Notes: generated by a model not told the origin, from the sequence alone. A DNA stretch of 40,635 bases from Lichenicola sp050954785 (GCA_050954785.1 JBPBQO010000110.1:1-40635); one strand, 5' to 3'; shown: positions 23,049-30,291, counted from the first letter of the stretch. Translations and numbers: made by a program.

Positions 23049-23245
23049 GCGACAAGGCTCGCACGGGTGCGCAGAGTATACCGAGGGCCTTCGGATTCCA
23101 GATAACCTGCTGCCCATGCTGACGACAGGTCCGGCTCAGAGACCGGCATGTACGGGTTATGCCAGAGGTCTAGCCCTTTCCGTTCGGCGCTATATCCCTG
23201 ATCGTATGCGCGAAGTGCCGGCATATCAGATGGTTCGGGAATCAC
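23045..23245 (-). CDS. Rmf/CrpP-fold small protein
   Basis: 66 residues. The central segment RAYDQGYSAERKGLDL followed by NPYMP and AWAAGYLESE matches the Rmf/CrpP pattern: aromatic, x-x-G-Y-x-A, a Lys-Gly turn, N/C-P-Y, then W-x-x-G-[WY]. Rmf binds ribosomes and forms inactive dimers, and phage CrpP-like proteins are poorly characterised. It is coupled by ATGA to both neighbours, so it is expressed with the nuclease. Function inferred only from pattern; a translation or stress-related role is possible. Confidence 0.65.
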   Translation of the reverse strand: MIPEPSDMPALRAYDQGYSAERKGLDLWHNPYMPVSEPDLSSAWAAGYLESEGPRYTLRTRASLVA

Positions 23246-23439
23246 AAATCCATCCCCTGCTGCCGACGCGCATCCAACAACTCACCCACCCAAGCGACAG
23301 GCACACCATACCGCTTCGCCAGTGTGTCAGCCGTTTCGTGGTCTATCATCGCCGGCCGAGCGCGCATGATGAAGTTGAGCGCATCCATCTTCCGATCGGC
23401 CCCGGTGCGCGGGGCGGGGACGTGGGCGTTGCCGCGCAT
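23242..23439 (-). CDS. Small protein with HTH-like region
   Basis: 65 residues, start at the ATG sharing a base with the preceding TGA. The C-terminal half, HETADTLAKRYGVPVAWVGELLDARRQQG, has the helix-turn-helix-like spacing A-x-x-L-A-x-x-Y-G-V-x-x-x-W-V, similar to the small gene at 20143-20295. It probably binds DNA or a protein partner. No family name is certain. Confidence 0.6.
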   Translation of the reverse strand: MRGNAHVPAPRTGADRKMDALNFIMRARPAMIDHETADTLAKRYGVPVAWVGELLDARRQQGMDL

Positions 23440-23951
23440 CACAGACTCCCCATGCTGCAACCGGTGAGCGACATGGCATGCACACGCGATCCCATCGGAA
23501 CCTTGGTGCTGACGGTCGCGCCATTGCGCACACGCTCCAGCTGTCGTTCCAGCGGTGTCAGAGCAGCAATCCGTCGCCGTTCCTCACTGACCACCAAATC
23601 GCCGATCATCACCTTGCGCTCGGCCAACAAATAATTCTGATGACGTAACGCCGCGTTCAGCTTGCGATACTGCGGCGGGCACCAGCCCATGACATTCACA
23701 TCGCGGGTGGCGTTCGCGCGCTGGTAGACGTCGGGCGTCAGTGCAGCCCTCGCGACCAGTATCTGCTGCTGCATCCGCTCACGCTCGCCGGGTCGCTCCA
23801 AACGCGCCTTGGCACCGCGAACAGCGCCTTGGCGGTGCGCCTCGCACTTGGCCGGATCGCTCCACCGAGCCTTGGCCGCGCATTTGCCGCACATGCCCGT
23901 CGTCGCGCGCCGAGTGATTGGCGTGGCGCAGGTGGACGCCGAACAGATCAC
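23439..23951 (-). CDS. Zinc-finger protein with helical basic C-terminus
   Basis: 170 residues from GTG 23951, which overlaps the preceding stop (GTGA). The start gives MICSASTCATPITRR, followed by GMCGKCAAK, a C-x4-C...C-x2-C treble that suggests a zinc ribbon in the first 28 residues. Basic helices follow (AKCEAHRQGAVRGAKARLERPG), then a C-terminal region with ERKVMIGDLVVSEERRRIAALTPLERQL. The arrangement fits a DNA-binding or transcriptional regulator of the early leftward operon. The extension of the same frame upstream of 23951 has no coding character, so I excluded it. Confidence 0.65.
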   Translation of the reverse strand: MICSASTCATPITRRATTGMCGKCAAKARWSDPAKCEAHRQGAVRGAKARLERPGERERMQQQILVARAALTPDVYQRANATRDVNVMGWCPPQYRKLNAALRHQNYLLAERKVMIGDLVVSEERRRIAALTPLERQLERVRNGATVSTKVPMGSRVHAMSLTGCSMGSL

Positions 23952-24112
23952 AACGCCCACCGCCGACCACGCACATACCGCTCGACGCCATAGCGGGGCA
24001 GCACACACACCGGCTCCGACACGCGATGAAAGGTAAACCGAGCGTCGCGGAAGGTGACGATCGCTGACGCCTGTTGAGCCATGGAAAGCGATATAGCGAT
24101 CGGCCGCGTCAT
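23948..24112 (-). CDS. Small protein, unknown
   Basis: 54 residues, MTRPIAISLSMAQQASAIVTF at the start, ending VERYVRGRRWAL. Contains FRDARFTFHRVSEP, a likely beta strand. The ATG overlaps the stop of the small membrane protein (ATGA), and its own stop overlaps the next GTG. No family recognised. Confidence 0.6.
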   Translation of the reverse strand: MTRPIAISLSMAQQASAIVTFRDARFTFHRVSEPVCVLPRYGVERYVRGRRWAL

Positions 24113-24204
24113 TCGCCGAACCTCCGTAGGTGATGCAACCGCCCGAGCACCACCGCGACGATGGATGCGAAAGTGGAGATGGTAAAGTAGAGGGCAAGCA
24201 TCAT
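24109..24204 (-). CDS. Small membrane peptide
   Basis: 31 residues: a single hydrophobic segment (MMLALYFTISTFASIVAVVLG) followed by a basic tail (RLHHLRRFGE), giving a classic N-out/C-in or holin-like small peptide layout. Start and stop overlap both neighbours by ATGA, which strongly supports a real gene despite its size. Role unknown; comparable peptides affect the membrane during early infection. Confidence 0.6.
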   Translation of the reverse strand: MMLALYFTISTFASIVAVVLGRLHHLRRFGE

Positions 24205-24398
24205 TGCGCTCGCTCCGCCTCAATGGCCGTCAACGCGCGCTCGATCGGATCGACCAGCGTATAATCCGCCCGCCCCCGTTTCATCGCCCTAGACCATGCC
24301 TGGCGGTGCTTACCAGCGCGTTTGCATACCGCCGCCATGGAAACGCGGGCCGCGTGGGCACGCTGAGCGATATACGTAAGTTCGGGTTCGTGGACCAT
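24201..24398 (-). CDS. Cro/repressor-like HTH protein
   Basis: 65 residues, first gene of the leftward unit. The segment RVSMAAVCKRAGKHRQAWSRAMKRG fits a lambda-Cro/XRE-type helix-turn-helix (S-M-A-A-x-C-x-x-A-G-x-x-x-x-x-W-S-R). It is followed by a helix PIERALTAIEAE. It lies beside the divergent promoter region, the expected location for an autoregulating early switch protein that would bind the shared operator. Alternative: a transcriptional regulator of host origin. Confidence 0.65.
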   Translation of the reverse strand: MVHEPELTYIAQRAHAARVSMAAVCKRAGKHRQAWSRAMKRGRADYTLVDPIERALTAIEAERAQ

Positions 24399-24521
24399 AT
24401 GGCGGGCCTACGCGCGAAAAGAAAATGCGTCAAGCCGTTGTCGGGGTGTTGACAGATGATGCGGTGTCCGGCAGATGGGTGTCACGGCGCAACGGAGCGC
24501 CGGGGAGTTCGCCCAGTGTTC
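24399..24521. promoter_or_regulatory. Divergent promoter region
   Basis: The only place where leftward and rightward units start back to back. A plus-strand -35-like TTGACA lies at 24449-24454. On the minus strand TTGACG lies at 24428-24433. The two face each other as TCAA...TTGA across about 15 bases, so one bound protein could block both. The -10 elements are weak (for example CAGATG 17 bases after TTGACA), as expected if an activator or a non-standard sigma is used. Candidate operator for the adjacent HTH protein. Confidence 0.55.
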
Positions 24522-24719
24522 ATGATCCTCACTCAAACCACCGCCGACATGTTCAATGGCCGCAAGCCGGCTCGCGTGAACATGACCAACCGCAAGCCAT
24601 TTCGGACCGCAGAACAGAAGAAAGCTGCTCGGGCCAACGCTACCAAGCGGGATGACGGCACCTACCGCACTACTGCTCCATACAATTTTCACCGTGAAAT
24701 CCCGGTTGTCGGCAAGTGA
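24522..24719 (+). CDS. First gene of the rightward unit, small basic protein
   Basis: 65 residues from ATG 24522: MILTQTTADMFNG, then basic segments RKPARVNMTNRKPFR and EQKKAARANATKRDDG. Its high Arg, Lys and Asn content suggests nucleic-acid binding. No family recognised. The ribosome-binding site is indistinct; ATG 24456 would be an alternative start. The stop overlaps the next GTG (GTGA). Confidence 0.55.
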   Translation: MILTQTTADMFNGRKPARVNMTNRKPFRTAEQKKAARANATKRDDGTYRTTAPYNFHREIPVVGK

Positions 24720-24997
24720 ACCTGCACGACCCCCACCTTCACAGCGCCACCGAGCGCTTCCTGATCGACATGAACCGCGCGGCCACCTTGATGACGGCCG
24801 ATGACGACGAGCTGCCCGAGTACCAAGAGCACGAGACGATGAACATGGAGGCGATCGAGGCTTACTGGCGCGACCCGTCGACGTTCATCGCCGAGCGTGC
24901 GCGCCGGTTCGCCGAGTTCGACGCCGCCATGGCCCCGCATGATGCGCGGGTGCGGGCGAAGCAGGAAGCTCGCTGGGCGCAGGAGGGGCAGTCGTGA
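24716..24997 (+). CDS. Small acidic protein, unknown
   Basis: 93 residues from GTG 24716. Acidic and helical: MNLHDPHLHSATERF, then DDDELPEYQEHETMNME and a C-terminal helix FAEFDAAMAPHDARV. No known domain. One of the series of GTGA/ATGA-coupled small rightward genes. Confidence 0.6.
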   Translation: MNLHDPHLHSATERFLIDMNRAATLMTADDDELPEYQEHETMNMEAIEAYWRDPSTFIAERARRFAEFDAAMAPHDARVRAKQEARWAQEGQS

Positions 24998-25242
24998 AGA
25001 TCGACCGCACTTTCGCCCGTCAAATCGACGCCTTGGGCGGCTACGGCGACGATCACAGCGCGTCGTACAACGAGGGCTATACCGCCGCTCTCACCGCCGC
25101 TGATCCGATCGCACAGGACGCCGATGCCTGCATCAATGAGCTGGTCGAGGTTATCGATGCGCTGCTGAAGGGCGCACCGCTTGCGGCGTGGGCTGCCGAG
25201 GCAACCGTGCTGGTTCGCCGGGTTCGGGAGCAGTGCCAATGA
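24994..25242 (+). CDS. Small protein, unknown
   Basis: 82 residues from GTG 24994: MKIDRTFARQIDALGGYG, followed by HSASYNEGYTAALTAADP, which resembles the G-Y-x-A element of Rmf-like proteins but lacks the P-Y and W-x-x-G-W parts. The C-terminus is helical with a Cys (VREQCQ). Function unknown. Confidence 0.6.
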   Translation: MKIDRTFARQIDALGGYGDDHSASYNEGYTAALTAADPIAQDADACINELVEVIDALLKGAPLAAWAAEATVLVRRVREQCQ

Positions 25243-25505
25243 GCGCGCCTGACAACCCGCTGGCATTTCCATCGCCAATGATTCCCGAGTGGCCGGAAGG
25301 CACAACCGGCATGACTCTGCGCGATTGGTTTGCGGGGCAGTGCGACGTCATGGCGTATAACCCGGCCAAGGCATATTTCGATGCTCATCGCGAATGGCCG
25401 TCAGTCATTCAGCTGGCCAACTACATCGCAGGTATCCGGATCATTGAAGCCGACGCCATGCTCGCCGCGCGCCGCCCCGATCTGCTGACGGGGGTGGCGA
25501 AGTGA
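25239..25505 (+). CDS. Small phage protein with metal-free helical core, unknown
   Basis: 88 residues starting MSAPDNPLAFPSPMIPEW, with GMTLRDWFAGQCDVMAYNPAKAY. This N-terminal pattern, G-M-T-L-R-D-W-F-A-G-Q, is frequent in short proteins of phages and prophages that carry a TLRDxFAxxAL-like element. It overlaps both neighbours (ATGA, GTGA). Function unknown. Confidence 0.6.
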   Translation: MSAPDNPLAFPSPMIPEWPEGTTGMTLRDWFAGQCDVMAYNPAKAYFDAHREWPSVIQLANYIAGIRIIEADAMLAARRPDLLTGVAK

Positions 25506-25816
25506 GCGGGGGGCATACGGCTGGGCCTTGGGGTGTCGAGAGCACGTCGGACACGCTGTGGGTCGGGCCGCTGCGTCCTGACGGAGAGAAGGTCGACGCT
25601 GTTGTTGTCGGTCTTAGCTACGACCGTGAGCTGACGCACGCTGCGAAAGTGCGCCAGCAAGCCAATGCCCGCCTGATCGCGACGGCTCCGGATTTGCTGG
25701 AGGCGCTGCAGAACATCGTTACCCGTCTTGGCGCGACCAAGGAAAACGACGGGCACAAAGACATCTGGTTCGATGCTTTTACCGCCATCGCCCGTGCGAC
25801 AGGCACCGACCAATGA
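25502..25816 (+). CDS. Small conserved phage protein (paralogue at 33426)
   Basis: 104 residues from GTG. The C-terminal part QANARLIATAPDLLEALQNI is a well-known element of small phage accessory proteins. The following VTRLGATKENDGHKDIWFDAF closely matches the protein at 33426-33791 (RTLGATEENDGHKEIWRAAF), so the two are paralogues. N-terminal GPWGVES suits a small beta domain. Exact function unknown. Confidence 0.7.
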   Translation: MSGGHTAGPWGVESTSDTLWVGPLRPDGEKVDAVVVGLSYDRELTHAAKVRQQANARLIATAPDLLEALQNIVTRLGATKENDGHKDIWFDAFTAIARATGTDQ

Positions 25817-26139
25817 CCGCCCCTCGTACGGTAGCCGAAGTGCTCGACGCTGCGGCGGATCTGCTGACGTCGGAAGGCGCATGGACGCAGGGGGCACAAG
25901 CTCGCAGGGCTGATGGCAAGCAAGTCATGGCCGATGGACCCAATGCTGTATGCTGGTGCCTCATTGGCGCGACTGAGGCCGCGGACCCGGAATATTTCGG
26001 AACTGACGCTGATCGGGTTTTGTATCATCTGCTTGGTGTTGACATCGTTGAGTGGAACGACGCTCCCGGCCGCACCCAAGCCGAAGTCGTAGCCAAGCTC
26101 CGCGAAGCCGCCACCCTCGCACGGGAGCAGGGCAAGTGA
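25813..26139 (+). CDS. DUF6197 family protein
   Basis: 108 residues. VAEVLDAAADLLTSEGAW, then NAVCWCLIGATEAADPEY, matches the DUF6197 pattern (A-x-C-W-C-L-x-G-A), common in actinobacterial and alphaproteobacterial phages. The C-terminus GRTQAEVVAKLREAATLARE is a helix. The role is unknown. It is coupled by ATGA and GTGA to its neighbours. Confidence 0.7.
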   Translation: MTAPRTVAEVLDAAADLLTSEGAWTQGAQARRADGKQVMADGPNAVCWCLIGATEAADPEYFGTDADRVLYHLLGVDIVEWNDAPGRTQAEVVAKLREAATLAREQGK

Positions 26140-26372
26140 CCGCCCGGCTTGAGCGTCCTGAGGGCTTTGAGATCGGCGCGATGTACCGCGTGCCGTGGTC
26201 GCCAAATCCGCATCGGTTGGAAGCGATCAACCCGCAGTACTGTCAGCTCCATGGCGAGCATATCGGCTGGACGTTGCAGTTGCGGAAGCGGCGCATGTCT
26301 GAGCGGCAACCCTGGGGTTCAATCTCCAATGCTGCTGCCGATACGGCTGGCATTGAACGGTGGCCATCATGA
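26136..26372 (+). CDS. Small protein, unknown
   Basis: 78 residues from GTG 26136: MTARLERPEGFEIGAMYRVPW, then HIGWTLQLRKRRMSERQPWGS. Mixed beta, no motif recognised. The frame is defined by GTGA and ATGA overlaps at its two ends. Confidence 0.55.
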   Translation: MTARLERPEGFEIGAMYRVPWSPNPHRLEAINPQYCQLHGEHIGWTLQLRKRRMSERQPWGSISNAAADTAGIERWPS

Positions 26373-26509
26373 CCGCCCCCACACCCGAGCGCGCCGCCAT
26401 GCGTGCGCCGTCGCGGGCTGACGTGGCCGGTGTCGCGATCTTCGTCGCTGTGTTCGCCACGCTGGTTTGGGGGCCGTGGATTGTTGCGGTTGCGCGGGTG
26501 GCGTTGTGA
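26369..26509 (+). CDS. Small membrane protein
   Basis: 46 residues, a gene shorter than usual ORF cut-offs, fitting exactly between its neighbours (ATGA at the start, GTGA at the end). A hydrophobic segment (VAIFVAVFATLVWGPWIVAV) follows a basic, Pro-rich head, giving one transmembrane helix. Role unknown. Confidence 0.55.
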   Translation: MTAPTPERAAMRAPSRADVAGVAIFVAVFATLVWGPWIVAVARVAL

Positions 26510-27012
26510 ACGCGCCCCGCGTGAACCTCACCATCGGCCAAGTCGATGCGCTGCGGCACATGCTGGCGGACCAGTTCGCCGACGACGAGCGCGGCTGGCT
26601 CGACGCGCTAGAAGGCGAGACGGACGCATTCACGCTGATCCGCAGGCTGCTCGACGCGATCGAAGCGGAGGAGGGCACTCGCACTGCGCTCACTGAGCAG
26701 ATGGACGCCCGCAAGGTGCGTCGTGATCGGTGCGACGTACGCATCGCTCACCAGCGGGACGCGATCGTTGCCGTGATGCGGGCCGCCGCGCTGGAAAAGC
26801 TGCCGCTGCCCGAGGCAACGCTAACGTTGCGGGAGACGCCCGAAAAACTGGCGGTGAATGACGCCGCCGCAGTGCCCGATCAGTACCAGGTCGCGACCTT
26901 CAAGCCGAGCATGGACGCGATCAAGGCGGATTTCTCGCCTGACAGTCCCGCCCTCCCGAATTGGCTCCGTGTCGAGCCGAGCCGCCCGTCTCTCACGGTG
27001 CGCAGGAAGTAG
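26506..27012 (+). CDS. Siphovirus Gp157 family protein
   Basis: 168 residues from GTG 26506. An N-terminal helical coiled-coil region (QVDALRHMLADQFADDER; LLDAIEAEEGTRTALTEQM) is followed by a small beta domain with LPEATLTLRETPEKLAVND, AVPDQYQVATFKPSMDAIKADF and the end LRVEPSRPSLTVRRK. This is the Gp157 pattern (long helix pair plus beta-hairpin). Gp157 proteins sit in phage recombination modules next to annealing proteins, and some have been linked to resistance against superinfecting phage. It precedes the RecT-like gene, as is typical. Confidence 0.82.
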   Translation: MNAPRVNLTIGQVDALRHMLADQFADDERGWLDALEGETDAFTLIRRLLDAIEAEEGTRTALTEQMDARKVRRDRCDVRIAHQRDAIVAVMRAAALEKLPLPEATLTLRETPEKLAVNDAAAVPDQYQVATFKPSMDAIKADFSPDSPALPNWLRVEPSRPSLTVRRK

Positions 27013-27022
27013 GAGAATCATC

Positions 27023-27847
27023 ATGGGTGAAGTCGTCCAGTACCAGCCGCAGCAGGTCGTGCATCACGTCCCCAACTACACGATGCAGGATATGTGGCAG
27101 ATTTCGCAGGCCATCGCGAAGGGCGGACTGTTCGGGTCCAATGACCCCAACGCCGTGCTGACGCTCTGCATGGTCGCGCAAGCCGAGGGCAAGCATCCTG
27201 GCTTGGTGCTTCAGCAGTATCACATCATCAAGGGCAAGCCGGCGAAGAAAGCCGAGGCGATGCTGGTCGACTTTCTGGCCGCTGGCGGCCGGGTCGAATG
27301 GCACACGCTGACCGACGAGTGCGCCGATGCGACGTTCTCGCATAGCCAAGGCGGTTCGGTCCGCATCCAATGGGACATGGCCCGCGCGGCCAAGGCGGGT
27401 CTCGGCACCGCGACGTGGAAGGCATATCCCCGCCAAATGCTCCGCAGCCGTGTGGTGTCCGAGGGCGTCCGCACGGTGTTCCCCGGCGCCACCAGCGGCA
27501 TGTACGTGCCCGAGGAGGTGCAGGAGTTCGATACGCCGGCGCCGCGCGATGTCATGCGCCAGCAGGCCCATGAGGAGACGGTCGCCGCGCTGACTGCGCC
27601 TGAGCCGGATCCGCGCACCGTCAAGTGGGTGGACGGCTACATCGCCAAGCTGGACGCGGCTGAAACGCGGTCCGAGCTGCTGGAAGTGGTGGAGGCCAAC
27701 GTGCCGCACATGGACCGCCTGCGCGCGAAGTGGCCCGCCCTCTTTGAGCGAGCGACGCAAGCCGAGCAGACCCGCGGCTATGCGTTCACCACCGAAGGCC
27801 GCGACGACGACGCGTTCGGCGACCAGCACACGGACGACGGCGAGTGA
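27023..27847 (+). CDS. recT: RecT-like single-strand annealing protein
   Basis: 274 residues from ATG 27023 with a good AGGAG at 27010. The segment PNAVLTLCMVAQAEGKHPGLVLQQYHI, then AKKAEAMLVDFLAAGGRVEWH, ATFSHSQGG, TWKAYPRQMLRSRVVSEGVRTVFPG and GMYVPEEVQEFD, is the RecT/RecT-like core that anneals complementary single-stranded DNA. It probably repairs ends or makes genome concatemers and promotes mosaic exchange. The first 10 residues are low complexity. No exonuclease partner is seen next to it; the VRR-NUC nuclease is in the other operon. Confidence 0.85.
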   Translation: MGEVVQYQPQQVVHHVPNYTMQDMWQISQAIAKGGLFGSNDPNAVLTLCMVAQAEGKHPGLVLQQYHIIKGKPAKKAEAMLVDFLAAGGRVEWHTLTDECADATFSHSQGGSVRIQWDMARAAKAGLGTATWKAYPRQMLRSRVVSEGVRTVFPGATSGMYVPEEVQEFDTPAPRDVMRQQAHEETVAALTAPEPDPRTVKWVDGYIAKLDAAETRSELLEVVEANVPHMDRLRAKWPALFERATQAEQTRGYAFTTEGRDDDAFGDQHTDDGE

Positions 27848-27969
27848 CCCCCGCACCGTGCCCCGCACCCCGTCCGTATATTAGGTTTGTCCCCACGCCC
27901 AAGCGCCCCGGCGACCTCGTGCTCGGCAACGCGACCCGGCCTGTGGTGCGCGTGGGAGAAGGGTTGTGA
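27844..27969 (+). CDS. Small protein, unknown
   Basis: 41 residues from GTG 27844 (GTGA overlap with recT), Pro-rich: MTPAPCPAPRPYIRFVP, then PKRPGDLVLGNATRPVV. It ends with a GTGA overlap to the next gene. The exact coupling on both sides supports a real small gene. No function visible. Confidence 0.5.
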   Translation: MTPAPCPAPRPYIRFVPTPKRPGDLVLGNATRPVVRVGEGL

Positions 27970-28409
27970 CGGCGCTCGCAATCTTAGCCGCGCGCGTGGA
28001 ATCCCATAGCCCAATCGGCAGGCACGATGTCGTTCAAGCGAACGCCAGCGAACTGAACGAAGCAATCGCGATCGCGATCGGCCTGCCGCTGACCGTTAAG
28101 CGTGGGCATCCCGTGCTAGGAAACGAGCGCACAGTTCCCAACCGCATCTTGGACTATGTCGGATCGCTCGATGCCGCCAAGACACTGGTGCCCGATGGTA
28201 TGGGCATCTCAATAGCCCAGCATGGGAAACGTGGTGACGACTGTTCGGCTTACGTCGGCAAGTCGGACAGCGACGCGCGCGGCAACTTCATGACCGACAC
28301 GTTCACCGGCGAAGCTAAGACGATGGCGGGAGCATTGACTGCCGCTTGTCTAAGAGCTCGCGCCGGCCGCGACCCGGTTAAGCCGCGCGCCAAAGCACGT
28401 CCCGCATGA
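27966..28409 (+). CDS. Phage ABA-sandwich domain protein (paralogue at 34619)
   Basis: 147 residues from GTG. The segment SLDAAKTLVPDGMGISI, followed by a C-terminal GALTAACLRARAG, fits the phage ABA-sandwich family (alpha-beta-alpha fold, L-D-A-A-x-x-L-V-P-x-G ... A-A-L-x-A-x). The same family recurs at 34619-35125. Function unknown; widespread in accessory regions. Confidence 0.65.
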   Translation: MTALAILAARVESHSPIGRHDVVQANASELNEAIAIAIGLPLTVKRGHPVLGNERTVPNRILDYVGSLDAAKTLVPDGMGISIAQHGKRGDDCSAYVGKSDSDARGNFMTDTFTGEAKTMAGALTAACLRARAGRDPVKPRAKARPA

Positions 28410-28666
28410 CCGCGCCCACCGATGCGCAGGTCGCTGAGATCGCGGGGAAGCTCAGGAAAGCGGAAATCGCGATGCTCGTCAGCGGTGTCACCGGCATGAC
28501 ATCTGTTTGCGATCGGCTGGAAGAAGCCGGCTTGTTTATCCACGAACGATGCGCGGTCCGGCTTAAAGGCTCCAGCGCAACATTCCGCACGATCCCATCC
28601 ACTTTTACCGACCTCGGCCTCCGCGTCCGCGCCGCCCTCCTATCCCAGGACCCCATCCATGGATGA
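28406..28666 (+). CDS. Small helical protein, unknown
   Basis: 86 residues: MTAPTDAQVAEIAGKLRKAE, then TSVCDRLEEAGLFIHERCAV and a beta end TFTDLGLRVRAALL. Resembles small accessory proteins of phages with an N-terminal helical pair. The following gene's start overlaps by 8 bases (ATGGATGA). Function unknown. Confidence 0.55.
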   Translation: MTAPTDAQVAEIAGKLRKAEIAMLVSGVTGMTSVCDRLEEAGLFIHERCAVRLKGSSATFRTIPSTFTDLGLRVRAALLSQDPIHG

Positions 28667-29276
28667 CATGACCCAAGATGCTGCGCTGGTGACGCACCCT
28701 GACGCGCTTACTCCTGACGAGGTGCCGGCAATTCAGGCCGACCGCGAGTTCGCGGCGCGATGGATTATCATTGCCCCGGAGAACCAACGGCTAATCCGCG
28801 CCGGAGAGTGGGACCATCATCACGCTGTGCAGGCCACGGCCCGCCACCGCCTCGCCGCATCCGATCATCCCGACGAGCGGGGCGGGGAGGCGCTGCGGGA
28901 GGCGGGCCAAACCATCGAAATCCTGCGTCGCGCACTGGCATGGCACGGCGATCCGCAACGCATGGCGACGACGCGCGAGGAATGGCAACAGGAGATCGAC
29001 GCCGCGATTGTATGGGTGAAAGCAAACCCGGAACCCGACCGTCCGTCGTTCTCGTCGTTCTCCACCCCAGCCGCGCCCGAGCCGACCGAAGCGGGCGAGT
29101 GGCGGGTGCCTGGCGGATGGGTGCTGGTGCCCATTGACCCAATCCGCGAGATGTGGGCGGCAGGTGGCAATGCAGTCGTCGGATACAAACAGCGCCACCA
29201 CGATAAGGTCGTCGCCCAAGTGTGGGCAGATATGCTCGCCGCGCGTCCGTCGCTTCCGGGAGGCATGACCGCATGA
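28659..29276 (+). CDS. Composite accessory protein, unknown
   Basis: 205 residues, starting MDDMTQDAALVTHPDALT. A helical middle (EALREAGQTIEILRRALAW) leads to a Pro-rich linker (TPAAPEPTEAGEW) and a C-terminal element RVPGGWVLVPIDPIREMWAAGG with VWADMLAARPS. The W-x-L-V-P...M-x-A-A-x-P end is a shuffled module of many phage early proteins (Eaa-like); a similar piece occurs at 32520-32996. Function unknown. Confidence 0.55.
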   Translation: MDDMTQDAALVTHPDALTPDEVPAIQADREFAARWIIIAPENQRLIRAGEWDHHHAVQATARHRLAASDHPDERGGEALREAGQTIEILRRALAWHGDPQRMATTREEWQQEIDAAIVWVKANPEPDRPSFSSFSTPAAPEPTEAGEWRVPGGWVLVPIDPIREMWAAGGNAVVGYKQRHHDKVVAQVWADMLAARPSLPGGMTA

Positions 29277-29962
29277 TTACCGATGCAGTAGCCAAGTCGT
29301 TCTATAGTAAAGTCGACAAGCGCGGGCCGGACGAGTGCTGGCCTTGGAAGGGTGCCAACGTCAACGGGTACGGCACGCTTAGCGACAAGAGGGCGACACA
29401 CATCGCGCTTGAGTTGAGCGGCCATCCTCGTCCGGGGCGACTGTTCGCACTGCATTCCTGCGACAACCCGCCCTGCGTCAACCCGGCTCACCTGCGCTGG
29501 GGAACAGCAGCAGATAATTCGGCGGATTGCTTGTCGCGGGGCAGGCACTCCCTGCAACAGAGAACTCATTGCGCAAAAGGACACGAATTAGTCCGCCTTC
29601 ATCGATCATTCCGAGAGTGCGTGATTTGTCGCCGCGAGGCTGACAGGGAAGCCTATGCGAGGAAAAGGGCGCTCGCAGATGCGCGCTTCCCTAGGTCAAA
29701 TGCAGCGAAGGAGTCAGGCCCTTCAGATTTCATGCGTTTACCAGCCTATAGGGTTGCGCAGAATGAAATGGTTGTGGCTCGCGTCGAGTGCATAAACGAC
29801 GCAGCTGCGCGCCAAGAAATTGATCGTTACGCTGCCGTCTATTCGCAGGACGGACCCGTTCTGGTGCAGCAACGTATCGGCAAGCGCTGGGTTGCGCTCT
29901 ACATCCTCGCCCCCGCCCGCCAGGACAGCGAGCAACCCGCGAAGGGAGGTGAGGCCGCATGA
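29273..29962 (+). CDS. HNH homing endonuclease fused to an accessory domain
   Basis: 229 residues. Residues 1-90 show DECWPWKGANVNGYG, then LHSCDNPPCVNPAHLRWGTAADNSADC, a complete HNH_3-type homing nuclease (catalytic His, C-x4-C, NPAHL, then N-x-x-D). Residues about 100-125 carry a second Cys pair set (HCAKGHEL, CVICRR), a possible zinc ribbon. From residue 153 (MRLPAYRVAQNEMVV) a separate beta domain begins, with an internal ATG, that resembles nothing in homing nucleases. This suggests insertion of the nuclease at the 5' end of an older gene. Both ends overlap neighbours by ATGA. Confidence 0.75.
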   Translation: MITDAVAKSFYSKVDKRGPDECWPWKGANVNGYGTLSDKRATHIALELSGHPRPGRLFALHSCDNPPCVNPAHLRWGTAADNSADCLSRGRHSLQQRTHCAKGHELVRLHRSFRECVICRREADREAYARKRALADARFPRSNAAKESGPSDFMRLPAYRVAQNEMVVARVECINDAAARQEIDRYAAVYSQDGPVLVQQRIGKRWVALYILAPARQDSEQPAKGGEAA

Positions 29963-30291
29963 CCTGCGACAATCCCGCACAAGCCTATCGCGAGTTACAG
30001 CGCCAGGCGCGCAAAGATCACCAGTGCTGCGAGTGTGGGAACACGATCCTGCGCGGTGACTACTATCTGTACACCAGCGGCATCTGGGATGGACGCGGCG
30101 AATGCTTCAAGACCTGTTGGCAGTGTCTGGCATTTCGCAACAGAGCGCGGCGAGAGAACGCAGGTTGGCGCGGATACGATGAGCCATACATCGGGCAGCT
30201 TTACGATGACTATCCGACCGAGGAATTGCCGAAACACCATCCCGATACCGCCGCCGAGGCTTCAGACAACGAGGAGATCAACCGTGGGTGA
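29959..30291 (+). CDS. Small zinc-ribbon protein
   Basis: 110 residues. HQCCECGNTILRGD followed by FKTCWQCLAFRNRA gives two C-x2-C pairs, a zinc ribbon that could bind nucleic acid or a protein. The acidic C-terminus is KHHPDTAAEASDNEE. Start coupled by ATGA to the homing-nuclease gene. Specific function not identified. Confidence 0.65.
   Translation: MTCDNPAQAYRELQRQARKDHQCCECGNTILRGDYYLYTSGIWDGRGECFKTCWQCLAFRNRARRENAGWRGYDEPYIGQLYDDYPTEELPKHHPDTAAEASDNEEINRG

Noticed and set aside
23952..24197. N-terminal extension of the zinc-finger gene to 24197
   Set aside because: That portion overlaps two smaller coupled genes and encodes Ser/Arg/Cys-rich noise; GTG 23951 gives exact GTGA coupling and places the first Cys of the zinc ribbon near the start.
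30035..30283. Extension of the gene at 30284 upstream to 30035
   Set aside because: The upstream part overlaps the zinc-ribbon gene and has shadow composition; GTG 30284 has an ideal ribosome-binding site.
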